Notes: generated by a model not told the origin, from the sequence alone. 64,000 bases of DNA from Colwellia maritima (GCF_022669015.1 NZ_JAKKSL010000001.1:434001-498000); one strand, 5' to 3'; counted from the stretch's first letter, positions 43,770 to 54,764 are shown. Numbers and translations are program-made.

Positions 43770-45608
43770 ATGAGTAATTTCACCTCGAAAAACTCGAATA
43801 AAAATCACGTACAAGCTTCATTTCTAGTCTTTGACGACTATCACTTTGCTGAATTAAAAGATTTATCTCCAAGTTCTATAAAATTAGCAGCTAAAAATGT
43901 TAGTGATAACTCTAAAAAACATGCCAACGAAAATCGTAAAAAACTCAAAACAACAACAGCCCTCAATAGGATTGCAAGTACTCTAGGTTTTAAAGGAGGC
44001 TTCTCAAACTATAATAACGCCTATGAAGATGAAATTCTTCCTTTTATGGTTAAGCATAACCTAGTAAATAGAAGTGACTTATTTACTTTTAGGCGCGAAG
44101 GTTATTGCGTACCTGTTACAAAAATATCCCCTCAGAAAATATCAGAACGTTTATTTTTTAATGGAGGTAAAATACCAGAAAAAGTTTTTACTGGGTATAA
44201 CTTTCCTTTTGATAGTACTTTTTCGGACGGACATTTTTTAGTAAATGGAACGGGACTTAATAAAGAGGGATATGAAGAACTTAAAAGCTTTGGGATAGAA
44301 AGAAAAGGAATCGTTTCTAAGGTCTCTATAGATAAAGATCTACTTATTGTTGAGCAATGTCGCAATGTAATTCTCAAAGATTTACCAAGCTACTGGAAAA
44401 ACAGAAGTGTAATTGATGTAATTATTGGCAAATACTTAATGGACTTAATTTCAGGGTTTAATCTGATAGGAGATTTGTTAGTTGAGCCAAGCAATGCAGG
44501 TGTAGAGCTTCAAATGTATACCCCTGAAGGGGGTGATTGCGAACTTGAAATATATCAGGCAACTAAAGCATGTGAGCTGTTTGGAAACCGCATAAGAGAC
44601 TTTGCTGAAGGTTGGTTAGAAGTCATTCCTTTTAACGATAATTTAATATTCTTAAAAGGTGCAAATGGTGAATATGATTTCGTCTTTAAAAATATGCGTG
44701 ACAAGCCTTTTGTGTTCAATTACCGCGAAGGCGCGCTTAAGCTCATAGATCTTCCCACATGTATTAATGATTATGATTATGCGCGTTGGTATTACTTTAA
44801 CTACCAAGGACAAAGAGAATTAGATGAACATCATGCAGAGCAACTTCATTATCAAAGCGGCGGAACTACGAGTAATTACCCTGATTATAGTTTGCTTGAA
44901 GCCTTTTACGTTGAAAACGAAACTTACTCGCCTAAAAGGCATGTAAATTCTGCTTCCACACCTGTGCCCAATGAATTCAAGGCAATTGCCAACACGAACA
45001 TACTTGTAACAGACTTAGTTACCATAGCTGAATTTGATGAATTTCTTAAAGCTAACCCTGAATATTATAAATACCGTCAAGAGAGTTTTCCTGGAGAACT
45101 AGCGGAAAGAGAAAAAACAGGAGTTGACAGAAATAACTTAGATAATGACAAGGGGATTCCTGTGGCATGCACTTGGTACGATGCTATGGCTTACCTGAAC
45201 TGGAAAGAAAAAATAACGGGGCTTTCCTTAAGGTTGTTTAAAAAAAATGAATTTGAAAATGTTCGCCGCAAAGGAATACTGCTTAATACAAATAGTGGAA
45301 AAACCGATAAGTTAGGTTTCAAGATTGGTCCAATTAGAAAAATTGATATGGATGTGAAGGGTACCGGTGGCCACAATACCTTTGTGAAATTTCCAAATAA
45401 ATTCACATGGGACATTATGGACGATGGTACTAAATTTATTCCATTAAACTATTTCGCGGAATGGGTTATGGAAAAAACATGTGTGAGAAGTGGTGATTTA
45501 TCTAGTTTTTATGGAGATGACTGCTTTAGAGATAATATTCTAAGCACAACTGGTGCATATAAAAGTACTAAAATAGGCTTTCGCTTATGTTACGAGGTTG
45601 ATCATTAG
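43770..45608 (+). CDS. Unrecognised 612-residue protein with C-terminal formylglycine-enzyme-like domain
   Basis: The N-terminal 100 residues (AELKDLSPSSIKLAAKNVSD, ALNRIASTLGFKGGFSNYN) resemble the small helical domain of glyoxalase-superfamily island proteins. The middle (about 110-400) is not recognised. The last 200 residues look like a formylglycine-generating enzyme/SUMF1 domain: VTIAEFDEFLKANPEYY, ACTWYDAMAYLNWKEKITG, LRLFKKNEFENV, FAEWVMEK and a terminal KIGFRLCYEV. The catalytic cysteine pair of true FGE is not evident, so a binding role is more likely than sulfatase activation. AAAGG precedes the ATG. It is followed by another unrecognised gene after 62 bases. Confidence 0.6.
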   Translation: MSNFTSKNSNKNHVQASFLVFDDYHFAELKDLSPSSIKLAAKNVSDNSKKHANENRKKLKTTTALNRIASTLGFKGGFSNYNNAYEDEILPFMVKHNLVNRSDLFTFRREGYCVPVTKISPQKISERLFFNGGKIPEKVFTGYNFPFDSTFSDGHFLVNGTGLNKEGYEELKSFGIERKGIVSKVSIDKDLLIVEQCRNVILKDLPSYWKNRSVIDVIIGKYLMDLISGFNLIGDLLVEPSNAGVELQMYTPEGGDCELEIYQATKACELFGNRIRDFAEGWLEVIPFNDNLIFLKGANGEYDFVFKNMRDKPFVFNYREGALKLIDLPTCINDYDYARWYYFNYQGQRELDEHHAEQLHYQSGGTTSNYPDYSLLEAFYVENETYSPKRHVNSASTPVPNEFKAIANTNILVTDLVTIAEFDEFLKANPEYYKYRQESFPGELAEREKTGVDRNNLDNDKGIPVACTWYDAMAYLNWKEKITGLSLRLFKKNEFENVRRKGILLNTNSGKTDKLGFKIGPIRKIDMDVKGTGGHNTFVKFPNKFTWDIMDDGTKFIPLNYFAEWVMEKTCVRSGDLSSFYGDDCFRDNILSTTGAYKSTKIGFRLCYEVDH

Positions 45609-45670
45609 AACTAATTTCACTGAATTTGAAATTAACTTTTAACTAATCAACTTTATAACTGGAGTAAGTT

Positions 45671-46387
45671 ATGTCTTACATCGACGAAAGCCAAGCCAAA
45701 GGGCTTGTTAAGCGAATATTTAGAAACTTATATGCAGCGGCAGAAAATAGTACACCTCAAAATTTTGAATACTCACAGAGAAAAATTTGTAAAAAAATAA
45801 AAGGACTGTGTAAAGAAAAAACCAATGCTGTATTCATTGCCGAGCGATTCACAAATACGAATAAATGGCAGTTAATATGGGGGGAGTGGTGCTTATTTAG
45901 TGCAAAGAAAAAATTATTTACAAGTAATAGTGATATTGAGCTTTACGACCAAATTGCATTTGATTTAACTATCAATGTAAGAGGTAGAGTTAGTTATAAA
46001 TCATTTTATATCGTTTTGTCTAAGCATGCCTTAGTTAGGTTGATTATGAGGAGTCAACATCACTTAAAAAATCCTCATAATTTATATTTATACCTTAAAA
46101 AGATCACTAAAACTTTAGTATTTTCAGCATTAGAGTTATCTGATCAATATACTAAAAGTAACGGGAAGATAAGGCAAGACTGCACTGTAGTTGATGATAT
46201 TTTTTTACCTTTAGCGCTAGATATTGGTATAAATAGCCAAGGCCTATTAGCTAAAACCTGTACGATAAAAACATTTATGCCAACACACTATGACGGTGCT
46301 GTAGCTGAATTATCGAGAAGTAGCCCAATAGCATCAAAGCCTGATTTTTTTGATTATGCAGCTAATTTTGATATTTTAAGAACTTGA
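45671..46387 (+). CDS. Hypothetical protein, 238 residues
   Basis: I do not recognise this protein. It has a lysine-rich N-terminal helix region (QRKICKKIKGLCKEK), a beta-rich centre, and a segment SKHALVRLIMRSQHHL that looks like a conserved helix with histidine and arginines. No signal peptide or membrane helix is seen. A GGAGTAAG ribosome site precedes ATG 45671, supporting that it is a real gene. It is 62 bases after the FGE-like gene and is probably co-transcribed with it. Confidence 0.55.
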   Translation: MSYIDESQAKGLVKRIFRNLYAAAENSTPQNFEYSQRKICKKIKGLCKEKTNAVFIAERFTNTNKWQLIWGEWCLFSAKKKLFTSNSDIELYDQIAFDLTINVRGRVSYKSFYIVLSKHALVRLIMRSQHHLKNPHNLYLYLKKITKTLVFSALELSDQYTKSNGKIRQDCTVVDDIFLPLALDIGINSQGLLAKTCTIKTFMPTHYDGAVAELSRSSPIASKPDFFDYAANFDILRT

Positions 46388-46609
46388 TATTTATAACGAA
46401 AGCTTTAATGGTTTTATATCGGAAAAGCTTAACCAAATTTAAGTTCCAAAGCCTTAATTGCACATCTCGTTAAATAGAAATGGTAACCAACAACTCTCAT
46501 TTGGTTACCGTTTAATTCTTATCCCCCTTATAAAAAACAATTGCAATTTCATGCTGATATGAGATAAATGTACAATTAGACGTGATTAAGATTTAAATGG
46601 AATTATATT

Positions 46610-47335
46610 GTGAAAGATAAAGAAAAAATAGCGCTTTTCATAGACGCAGATAACGCACCAAGATCCAAAATAGATATTATTCTTTCCGAACTTGCTCGTT
46701 ATGGCGTCGTTAACATTCGCAGAGCCTATGGTAATTGGAAAAGTCCAACCATAAAACCTTGGGAGGATGTGCTTCATGACTTTGCTATCCAACCTATCCA
46801 ACAATTCGATTTAACCAAAGGTAAAAATGCTACCGATATTGCTTTGGTAATTGATGCTATGGACACACTCTACACTAAAGATGTCGATACCATATGCCTT
46901 GTTTCCTCTGATTGTGACTTTACTCCCCTCGTAACACGCGCTCTTGCGGATGGAAAATTTGTCATTGGTTTTGGTGAACGAAAAGCACCATCAGCTTTTG
47001 TTAATTCCTGTTCTAAATTTCTCTACTTGGATGAAATTGAAGCAGAAGAAAAAGTAGTTAATAAAAAAGGGCTAAGTATTAAGTGTGATACAAAGTTAAT
47101 GAATATGTTGCGCCAGGCAGTTGAATCAGCGGAAGAAGATGATGGTCGGGCGGCACTTAGAGCTGTAGGTACTCATATAGCTAATCACGCTTCATTTGAT
47201 CCTAGGAACTATGGCTTTAAAAAATTGAGCGACCTGTTTTCCGCTATTGATTTGTTTGAGTTGAAGCAAAGTAATTCAAAAACTACTTGGGTAAGAGATA
47301 AGAAAAAAGCAAAACAAAAGGATGCGTCTAAATAA
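46610..47335 (+). CDS. NYN-domain (LabA/DUF88) protein with OST-HTH domain
   Basis: Predicted PIN-like RNA nuclease. The NYN domain shows three conserved acidic positions: FIDADNAP near residue 11, ATDIALVIDAMD near 75 and SSDCDFTPLV near 95. The C-terminal part (LMNMLRQAVESAEEDDGRAALRAVGTHI) resembles the OST-HTH/LOTUS RNA-binding module, and the tail is lysine-rich. The start is GTG at 46610. The stop overlaps the ATG of the next gene by one base (TAATG). NYN/OST-HTH proteins are known in defence islands, but the target is unknown. Confidence 0.82.
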   Translation: MKDKEKIALFIDADNAPRSKIDIILSELARYGVVNIRRAYGNWKSPTIKPWEDVLHDFAIQPIQQFDLTKGKNATDIALVIDAMDTLYTKDVDTICLVSSDCDFTPLVTRALADGKFVIGFGERKAPSAFVNSCSKFLYLDEIEAEEKVVNKKGLSIKCDTKLMNMLRQAVESAEEDDGRAALRAVGTHIANHASFDPRNYGFKKLSDLFSAIDLFELKQSNSKTTWVRDKKKAKQKDASK

Positions 47336-48122
47336 TGGTTTACGGAATAGATGTAAAATTAATTGCAGCAATCATTGCTTTATTAGGCGTATTTTTAGCA
47401 TCTGTATTAAGCTATTTGGGGCATATTTTTATAAGGTTCGTGCTGAAGCAAAGAAAAGCACTAAAAAGTCACTCTATTACCTTTTAGAAATTAGATATTT
47501 TATCCTTACCTCACTATTTGATCCTGAAAAAGCAACAGAATCATACATAGAACATTATTGTAATCATCTTAGTATTAAGGGAATAAAACTTACCAGGCAG
47601 GACTTTGAATCAAATTTCATTGATTTAATTCGAGGTCACTTTGAAAATTTAATTTCTACATTAAAAACAAAGGCTGAAACTGACCTTGTTCAACCTTATG
47701 AGGAGTCACTATTAGAACTTGCTACGATAAATCCTGTTTTATCTTATAGCTTAAAAGGTCGAGAGCAGTTAGGGAAACTATTATTGCAAGCCAATAGTTA
47801 TAGTGAATCACTTCCTGAAAATATCGACTTTCCAGAAGGTATGGAGTGGATGAAGAATGTAGTTATTGATTTTTCATCCAAAATGTCAGAACAAGCGATA
47901 GATGAGTCACTCTCTCAATTAGAAGGTGATATTATTGCACTAGCAAAAACATGTGGAAGAAAAACTTATAAAAATACAAAGGAATTGTTTAAAAAAAGAT
48001 TAATGTTTAATGATAAAGATAGCTTCTCCGAACTAGATATTTATATGGATCAAGTCATTGAAAAAATGACTGAAGCATATAAATTGAACATGCCTAAAGA
48101 AGAAGCACCTGAGGTTACATAA
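47335..48122 (+). CDS. Membrane-anchored protein of unknown function, one frameshift
   Basis: From ATG 47335 the frame encodes MVYGIDVKLIAAIIALLGVFLASVLSYLG, a single N-terminal transmembrane helix, then shifts by one base near 47425 in a T/G run. It continues as AYFYKVRAEAKKSTKKSLYYLLEIRYFIL and a long helical, charged cytoplasmic domain to 48122 (about 262 residues). The 1-base overlap with the NYN gene and the 2-base gap to the SIR2-like gene mean the three are one unit. I do not recognise the family. Membrane-anchored partners of this kind are common in abortive-infection systems. Confidence 0.6.
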
Positions 48123-48124
48123 CT

Positions 48125-49150
48125 ATGCCATTACAATCATATCAAGAGGTTTTAGATTACCTCGACAAGAATAAAAGACAGAAACATCTATTGTTGGGTA
48201 ATGGTTTTAGTATGTCTTATGACCCTGAAATCTTTTCATATAATGCTTTAAATAAGTTTATTGATAAGTTGAATAATCCATTAATTACTAAACTATTTAA
48301 TATCATTAACACCAAGAACTTTGAGTTGGTGATGCAATCACTCGACAATTTTTGTGAGTTAGCCAATGCTTTCAGTTCAGACCAAGAGTTTATCGACAAA
48401 ATTGAAGAGGCCAGTGACAGCTTAAAGCACAGCCTCATCGATGCGGTTAAAGCTTTACACCCTGAACATGTTTTTAAAATACCCGATGACAAAAGCCAAA
48501 AATGTGCATCATTGTTAAAAGTATATCTCAAAGACGGAGGTAATATTTTTACAACAAACTACGACATATTGCTTTATTGGGTACTTATGCGAAATAAAGT
48601 ACCAAACGCAATTGATGGCTTTGGTCGTGAGGTTGATCAGCTTTCATATAATGTAGACGAAATGGAATGGTCAGAATTGATTTGGGGACCAAATAAGCCA
48701 AAGCAGAATGTTCATTATGTTCATGGGGCTTTACCACTATTTGATCTTGGTTACCGTGTAATAAAAGAAGAATATAATGGAAATTTTATTCTTGAAAATA
48801 TAAATAAACGTGTTGCCAAAAAAGAGTATCCAATTTTTGTAACTGCGGGTAATGCTGAAGAGAAACTCACCCATATTCTACACAACCAATATTTAACCCA
48901 TTGTTACGATAAACTCTCAAATATTACGGGATCGCTAGTCACCTTTGGCTTTAACTTTGGTGAGTATGACGATCATATTATTGAGGCGGTAAATAATGCT
49001 TGTTCTTACAATAGTGACCGTAAAGGCAAGTTATTCAGCATATACATTGGCGTTTACTCAGCAAACGATGAAAAGCATATAAATAAAATCAAGAGTAAGT
49101 TTAAGTGTAAAGTGAACTTGTTCGATGCTAAGACGGTTCAATTTTGGTAA
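48125..49150 (+). CDS. SIR2-like protein (DUF4917)
   Basis: A 341-residue predicted NAD-binding/NADase-like protein. The SIR2-type pocket is seen as LLLGNGFSMSYD near residue 22, NIFTTNYDILLYW near 138 and VHYVHGALPLFD near 195, ending with GSLVTFGFNFGEYD. This arrangement matches DUF4917 proteins and, more distantly, SIR2 effectors of Thoeris and related systems that deplete NAD. It lies 2 bases after the membrane-protein gene. Enzyme activity is inferred from the fold, not demonstrated. Confidence 0.78.
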   Translation: MPLQSYQEVLDYLDKNKRQKHLLLGNGFSMSYDPEIFSYNALNKFIDKLNNPLITKLFNIINTKNFELVMQSLDNFCELANAFSSDQEFIDKIEEASDSLKHSLIDAVKALHPEHVFKIPDDKSQKCASLLKVYLKDGGNIFTTNYDILLYWVLMRNKVPNAIDGFGREVDQLSYNVDEMEWSELIWGPNKPKQNVHYVHGALPLFDLGYRVIKEEYNGNFILENINKRVAKKEYPIFVTAGNAEEKLTHILHNQYLTHCYDKLSNITGSLVTFGFNFGEYDDHIIEAVNNACSYNSDRKGKLFSIYIGVYSANDEKHINKIKSKFKCKVNLFDAKTVQFW

Positions 49151-49182
49151 GTCAAAAATAAATAACATGGAAATGACTAATA

Positions 49183-50097
49183 ATGATCCCTAATTACCAA
49201 CAATTTATGCGCCCTTTTCTTGAGATAGCTCAGGCCGCCAATGGCAATGAAGTTAAACTTCGTGATGTCATCAATGAACTTGCCGTTAAATTTAATCTTT
49301 CCGAAGAAGAAAAAGCAGAAACACTCCCTAGTGGTAATCAGAGCGTATTGGATAACCGTGTTGGTTGGGCTCGCACATATCTTAGTAAAGTCGGTCTATT
49401 AGAAGTTACTCGACGAGCACATTTTGTCATCACTGAACGCGGAATAAATGCGCTTCAAGATATTGGTGTAGTTATTGATAATAAATATTTAAAGCAGTTT
49501 GACGAATTCATCGCGTTTAAAGAACAGAAAAACGATACCATAGAGACAATCTCAGACTTAGAGGTTACCGATGAAGTTACGCCTGATGAAGCACTTCGTG
49601 CAGCATACAAGAAAATTAATGATACCTTAACGGAAGATATTCTAAATCGTACACGTAAGGTAACCCCTGATTTTTTTGAAGATCTACTTATCAAATTACT
49701 CCTCGCTATGGGATACGGTGGTACGGGTGAAGGTGCTGCACATGCTCTTGGAAAAAGCGGCGACAATGGGATTGATGGTGTTATAGATCAAGACCCGTTA
49801 GGTGTAGATCAGATATACATACAAGCTAAACGGTATGCTCAAGGTAATAACATTGGTTCAGGTGATATCAGAGATTTTTTTGGCGCTTTAAATCTGAAAA
49901 AAGCACAGAAGGGAATATTTATTACTACGTCTGACTTCACCCCATCAGCAAGCCAAACAGCTAAAGATTTAGGTATGCGCATTGTACTTATCAACGGAGC
50001 CGAATTAGCTAAACTCATGTTGCGATATAACATCGGCAGCAGAGACGAACAGGTATTGCACTTAAAGAAAATAGACGAAGAATTTTTTGAAAGTTAA
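49183..50097 (+). CDS. mrr: Mrr-type restriction endonuclease
   Basis: Predicted type IV enzyme that cleaves methylated DNA. The Mrr N-terminal winged-helix domain covers residues 1-85 (VGWARTYLSKVGLLEVTRRAHFVITERG). The catalytic PD-(D/E)xK domain shows FEDLLIKLLLAMGYGG, then GDNGIDGVIDQDPLG and the QAKRY motif (residues 215-219), with QIY just before it. The length of 304 residues is normal for Mrr. It sits between the SIR2-like unit and hsdR and could act alone or with the type I locus. The symbol reflects family, not proven orthology to E. coli Mrr. Confidence 0.9.
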   Translation: MIPNYQQFMRPFLEIAQAANGNEVKLRDVINELAVKFNLSEEEKAETLPSGNQSVLDNRVGWARTYLSKVGLLEVTRRAHFVITERGINALQDIGVVIDNKYLKQFDEFIAFKEQKNDTIETISDLEVTDEVTPDEALRAAYKKINDTLTEDILNRTRKVTPDFFEDLLIKLLLAMGYGGTGEGAAHALGKSGDNGIDGVIDQDPLGVDQIYIQAKRYAQGNNIGSGDIRDFFGALNLKKAQKGIFITTSDFTPSASQTAKDLGMRIVLINGAELAKLMLRYNIGSRDEQVLHLKKIDEEFFES

Positions 50098-50145
50098 ATT
50101 TGAAACCTAATTAAAGAATAATAAAACAAAGCTTGGATCAAAATT

Positions 50146-52951
50146 ATGGATATTGACGGATTAAAACCAGAAACACAGGCACGTTTATCAATTGATGAGC
50201 AACTTAAGCTCGCAGGTTGGAAGGTACAAACATGGCCGAAGGTAAATCTAGGTGAAGATTTAGGTGTGGTTGTGCGCGAATATCCAACAGATACAGGTCC
50301 AACTGATTATCTGCTATTTGTTAACCGCCAAGCTGTCGGTGTTATTGAAGCGAAGAAAGATGAAACTATTCTTTCCCAAGTTGAAGAGCAAACACTTCGT
50401 TACGCCACCAGTAAAATTAAATTCCGTAAAGATGAAGCACCGTTATCTTTTCTTTTTGAAGCCACTAGCCAAGTTATCCACTTCACAGATTTAAGAGATC
50501 CTGCACCAAGAGCGAGAGAAATTTTTCATTTTTTCAAGCCAGAAACATTACAAGATTGGATGAAGCAAGAAAACTCATTACGACATAGCTTGAAAAACAA
50601 CATGCCTGAATTGCCAAAGGCGAACTTACGGGAATGCCAAATCAATGCAATCACAGGACTTGAGCAATCTTTGTCTGAGAATAGGCCTCGTTCGCTTATT
50701 CATATGGCAACAGGCGCAGGTAAAACTTTTACGGCAATAAATGCCGTTTATCGTTTACTTAATCATGGTAATGCAAAGCGTATTTTATTTTTAGTTGATA
50801 CGCGCAACTTAGGTAAACAAGCACAACAAGAATTCCATGGATTTAAACCTCAAGGGAAACAAACATTTTTTCATGAGAATCACATTGTTCAACGCCTTAG
50901 TAGTAGCACAATCGACAGTGCTGCGGAGGTCTGCATTTGTACTATCCAACGCATGTATTCTATTTTAAGCGGCAAGCCAATCGATGAAAGTGCTGAAGAC
51001 TTATCGCTACATGAAATTAAGCAAAACCAAAGAACAAGCTAAATTAGTAAAGTACAATCCTGCGGTACCCATTGAGACATTCGATTTTATCATCGCAGAT
51101 GAATGCCATCGTTCAATTTACAACTTATGGAAGCAAGTACTAGATTACTTTGATGCTTTCACCATTGGCTTAACCGCAACGCCAGATAAACGTACTTTTG
51201 GTTTTTTTGATGAAAACATCGTTGCTGAATATAGTTATGAAAATTCAGTTCTTGATGGCGTAAACGTAGGTTACGACGTATATGAAATTGAAACCGAAAT
51301 TGGTAATAAAGGCGCAGAGCTTAAAGCGACAGAATGGCTTGATCACCGAGACAAACTCACCCGTAAAAAACGCCGGGCACAGGCAGAAGAAGACAAAGCC
51401 TATACCAGTAAAGAGCTTGACCGTTCAGTTGTAAACAAAAGCCAAATTCGTCAAGTCGTCCGAGCGATGAAAAAAGCGGTTGAAACAGAAATATTCCCTA
51501 ATCGTAAAGAAGTGCCAAAAACCTTAATTTTTGCTAAAACTGATAGCCACGCCGACGACATTATTCAAATGGTGCGTGAAGAATACGGCCAAGGGAATGA
51601 ATTCTGTAAAAAAGTAACCTACAACGCAAAAGATCCTGACGGAATACTTAACGATTTTCGTAATGACTTTAATCCCCGCATGACAGTAACAGTCGATATG
51701 ATCGCTACCGGCACAGACGTTAAACCGCTAGAAATACTCTTGTTTATGCGTGATGTCCGCAGTAAAGGTTATTACGAACAAATGAAAGGTCGTGGTGTGC
51801 GTAGCTTAAGTTATGAAGATCTTCATAATGTAAGTAAAAGTGCCACCGACAAAGACCGTTTTATATTAATAGATGCGGTTGGTGTTGAAAAGTCATTAAA
51901 AACAGAAAGCCGCCCATTAGAACGCAATCCCAACCTTTCGATGAAAGACTTATTGCAAGGGGTGGCAATGGGTCACAGAGATGACGACACTATTCAAAGT
52001 TTGGCAAATCGTCTAACTCGACTGAGTAAGCAGTTAGACAAGCGCGGCTTAGACAAAGTAGAAGAGCTAGCAGGTAAGCCACTACCACAATTGGCACGAG
52101 AGTTACTTACCGCAATAGACCCTGATGCCATTAATAAGCAAGCACTGATGAATGCTAAACAAGCTGAAATCACTCGCAGTGAAGAAACCTTAACTGAAAA
52201 CGAACGCCAAACAGCTAAAGAACAGTTAATTGATCAAGCTTGCGAAACATTCGATAACCCTGAAACACGAGAAATGATTGAATCAGCACGTCGTGAACGT
52301 GAACAGCTTATCGATCATATTAATCTCGATACAGTGTCCTACTCAGGTTATAGCAGCCAAGCGGCCGACAATGCAGAAAAAGTAATTCAAAGCTTCAAAG
52401 AATTTATCGAGCAACACAAAGACGATATTCAAGCATTAAGCTTTTTTTACCAACAGCCTTATCAACGAAGAGGGTTAACCTTTGCTATGTTAGAAGAGCT
52501 ACACCAAGCATTAAGTAAACCACCACTACTGTTAACTACAGAAAAATTATGGAATGCATATGAACGAGTTAATCAGGTCAAAGACGAAAATAAAAAGAAG
52601 AAAAATAACAGTCAACGGCAACTAACCGATATAATCTCGCTTATCAAGTTTGCGGTAGGTTTAGACTCAGAATTAAAGCCTTTTGCCGAGCAAGTAGACG
52701 CGAAATTTAAAAAGTGGATTTTCCGCCATAACGCCCGCCGTTCAACTGCCTTTACCGAACAACAAACCCAGTGGTTACGTTTGATAAAAGATCATATTAC
52801 CGCCAGTTGTACCATTGAACATGGTGATTTTGATTACAGCCCCTTCTCAGATCATGGTGGATTGCAAAAGGTGTGGGGATTATTTACCAACGAAAACAAA
52901 AATGAATTGGATAGCCTAATGGCTGAAATGAATCAGGAATTAATAGCCTAA
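50146..52951 (+). CDS. hsdR: Type I restriction enzyme R subunit, one frameshift
   Basis: The motor and nuclease subunit of a type I restriction-modification complex. The N-terminal nuclease domain has TDYLLFVNRQAVGVIEAKK, a D...ExK site. The SF2 translocase has Walker A HMATGAGKTFTA, the IADECHRS box, GLTATP and MKGRGVRS. The C-terminal half holds the helical domain (about 300 residues, LARELLTAIDP to WIFRHNARRS). The frame breaks near 51020 (in AACCAAAGAAC); the joined reading is KQNKEQAKLVKYNP, for a length of about 935 residues. It begins 49 bases after mrr and ends 2 bases before hsdS. Confidence 0.93.
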
Positions 52952-52953
52952 AC

Positions 52954-54541
52954 ATGAAAAAAATATATGAAGTACATTCAAAAGAGAATGAAAGCAATAT
53001 CCCTGAATCTTGGCTTATGGTTAAAACTGATGAAATTTGTGAAGTTACAGATTATGTGGCTAATGGCAGCTTTGCTTCCTTGAAAGAAAATGTCACTTAC
53101 CTTAATGAACCAGATTATGCGGTGTTGGTTAGGTTACGAGATTATACAAAGAAATGGGAAGGGGCTTTTAAATATGTGACTAAAGAAGCCTATGAGTTTT
53201 TGTCTAAGAGTGCTGTAAATCCTGGTGATATTGTAATTGCAAATGTTGGAGATCCTGGGAAATCATTTGTGGTTCCTAATTTAAACCAACCTATGACTTT
53301 AGGGCCAAACTCTATATTATTGAAATCTACCTCAAAAAAACTTAATGACTTTTTAAGGTACTTTTTTCAATCAAAATGGTTTGAAGAATTAGTAACTGAA
53401 ATAACAACAGGAACTGCTCAAAAAAATTTAATAAAACTGGATTTAGAGCACTTTACTTCCCGTTTCCCCCTCTGAATGAACAAAACCGAATAATCGACAA
53501 ACTAGATGAGATTTTTTCTGATTTAGATCCGGTGTTAATGAACTCAAAGCCGCGAAAATAAAACTTACTCAATATCGTCAATCGTTATTAAAGAGTGCTA
53601 TCGAAGGTTCACTCACACAAAAATGGCGAGAAACTAACAGAGGTAGTATTAAAGAAAATGGTGAGCAGCTATTAGAACGTATTCTTATTGATCGCCGTGA
53701 ACAATGGCAACAAAAAAAGCTCGAAGAATTTAAAGCCAAAGATAAAACGCCTCCGAAAAACTGGCAAGAAAAATACCCTGAGCCAGTAAATCCAAATACT
53801 AAAGATTTTCCGCAATTACCTGAAGGCGGGTCTGGGCGACAATAGACCAGTTAGCGGTTAATAAGCGTTATGGCTCATCATCAAAAACCAATGATGATAG
53901 TTCGGGTATACCTGTATTACGTATGGGTAATATTCAAGGTGGGAAGTTAGATTATGGCAACTTAAAGTTTTTGCCTGTTGACCATAAAGAATTCCCTGAT
54001 TTATTACTAAATGACGGAGACTTATTGTTTAATCGTACGAACAGTGCTGAGTCGGGTGGGGAAAACAGCTATTTACCGTGATATCGGAAAACCTGTTTCA
54101 TATGCATCGTATCTTATCTCTGTGACATTTACAGAACATTTTCTACCCGAAATAGCAGCACACTATATTAATTCAGTTTTGGGTAAAAAATGGCTAGCTG
54201 AAGTGATGAATCAGACCGCGGGGCAAGCAAACGTTAATGGCACTAAGTTAGGTGATTTGGCAATTCCTTTACCTTCTATTGCTGAACAAAAAGCGTTAAT
54301 AGAAGAAATTACCAATGAATTTGACACTATAGATAGGCAAGTTGAAGCAACTGCACTTGGTTTAAAACAATCTGATGCTCAACGTAAGAATATCCTTAAA
54401 TCAGCCTTTTCAGGTCAACTTGTGCCACAAGATCCGAATGATGAGCCAAGATCAGTATTATTAGAAAAAATTAAAAAAGAACGTGAAGAGTTGGCTAAGC
54501 AAGTTAAGCCAAAGAAATCTCGCCAACCTAAAAAAAGTTAA
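52954..54541 (+). CDS. hsdS: Type I specificity subunit HsdS, at least three frameshifts
   Basis: Determines the recognition sequence for HsdM and HsdR. The first target-recognition domain runs from IPESWLMVKTDEICEVTDY to TAQKNLIKLDLEHFTSRF. The central helical spacer reads PLNEQNRIIDKLDEIFSDLD and RQSLLKSAIEGSL. The second domain starts at FPQLPEG and ends with QANVNGTKLGDLAIPLPSIAEQKALIEEI. The tail RKNILKSAFSGQLVPQDPNDEP is the family C-terminus. Breaks lie near 53465, 53535, 53830 and 54058; joining frames gives about 530 residues. The breaks are probably errors, but phase-variable inactivation cannot be ruled out because no simple repeat is present at any of them. Confidence 0.9.
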
Positions 54542-54545
54542 TGTA

Positions 54546-54764
54546 ATGGATACTTTATTAGAAGTTTTAACATCTGAAGACAAGTGGTTTGATGCGCAAG
54601 AAGCCTTTAAGAAATGCGGTATTATTGATGGTACCTCAACGGATCGTATCGAAGAAATTTACACAGAACTACGTAAGTTAGAAAAAGAAGGCAAAATTAA
54701 AATTGAACGTAACGGTGGTTATGATCAATTAATATTTATCAAGCAAGAAGTTAAGGAAGACTAA
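54546..54764 (+). CDS. Small winged-helix-like protein in the type I locus
   Basis: A 72-residue acidic protein, MDTLLEVLTSEDKWFDAQE, followed by KKCGIIDGTSTDRIEEIYTELRKLEKEGKIKIERNGG. The pattern of a helix pair followed by a beta-hairpin (KIKIERN..YDQLIF) suggests a winged helix. ATG 54546 is 4 bases after hsdS; the longer frame at 54483 overlaps hsdS. Small proteins of this type accompany type I loci and may regulate or bridge the complex. It overlaps the AAA gene by one base (TAATG). Confidence 0.65.
   Translation: MDTLLEVLTSEDKWFDAQEAFKKCGIIDGTSTDRIEEIYTELRKLEKEGKIKIERNGGYDQLIFIKQEVKED

Noticed and set aside
45400..45608. Diversity-generating retroelement target (FGE/C-lectin fold ending in GFRL)
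   Set aside because: No reverse transcriptase gene and no adenine-mutable template repeat are visible in the window.
52954..54541. Two separate half-HsdS genes
   Set aside because: Sequence between the two ORFs encodes the conserved spacer and the start of the second recognition domain in other frames, so this is one frameshifted gene.
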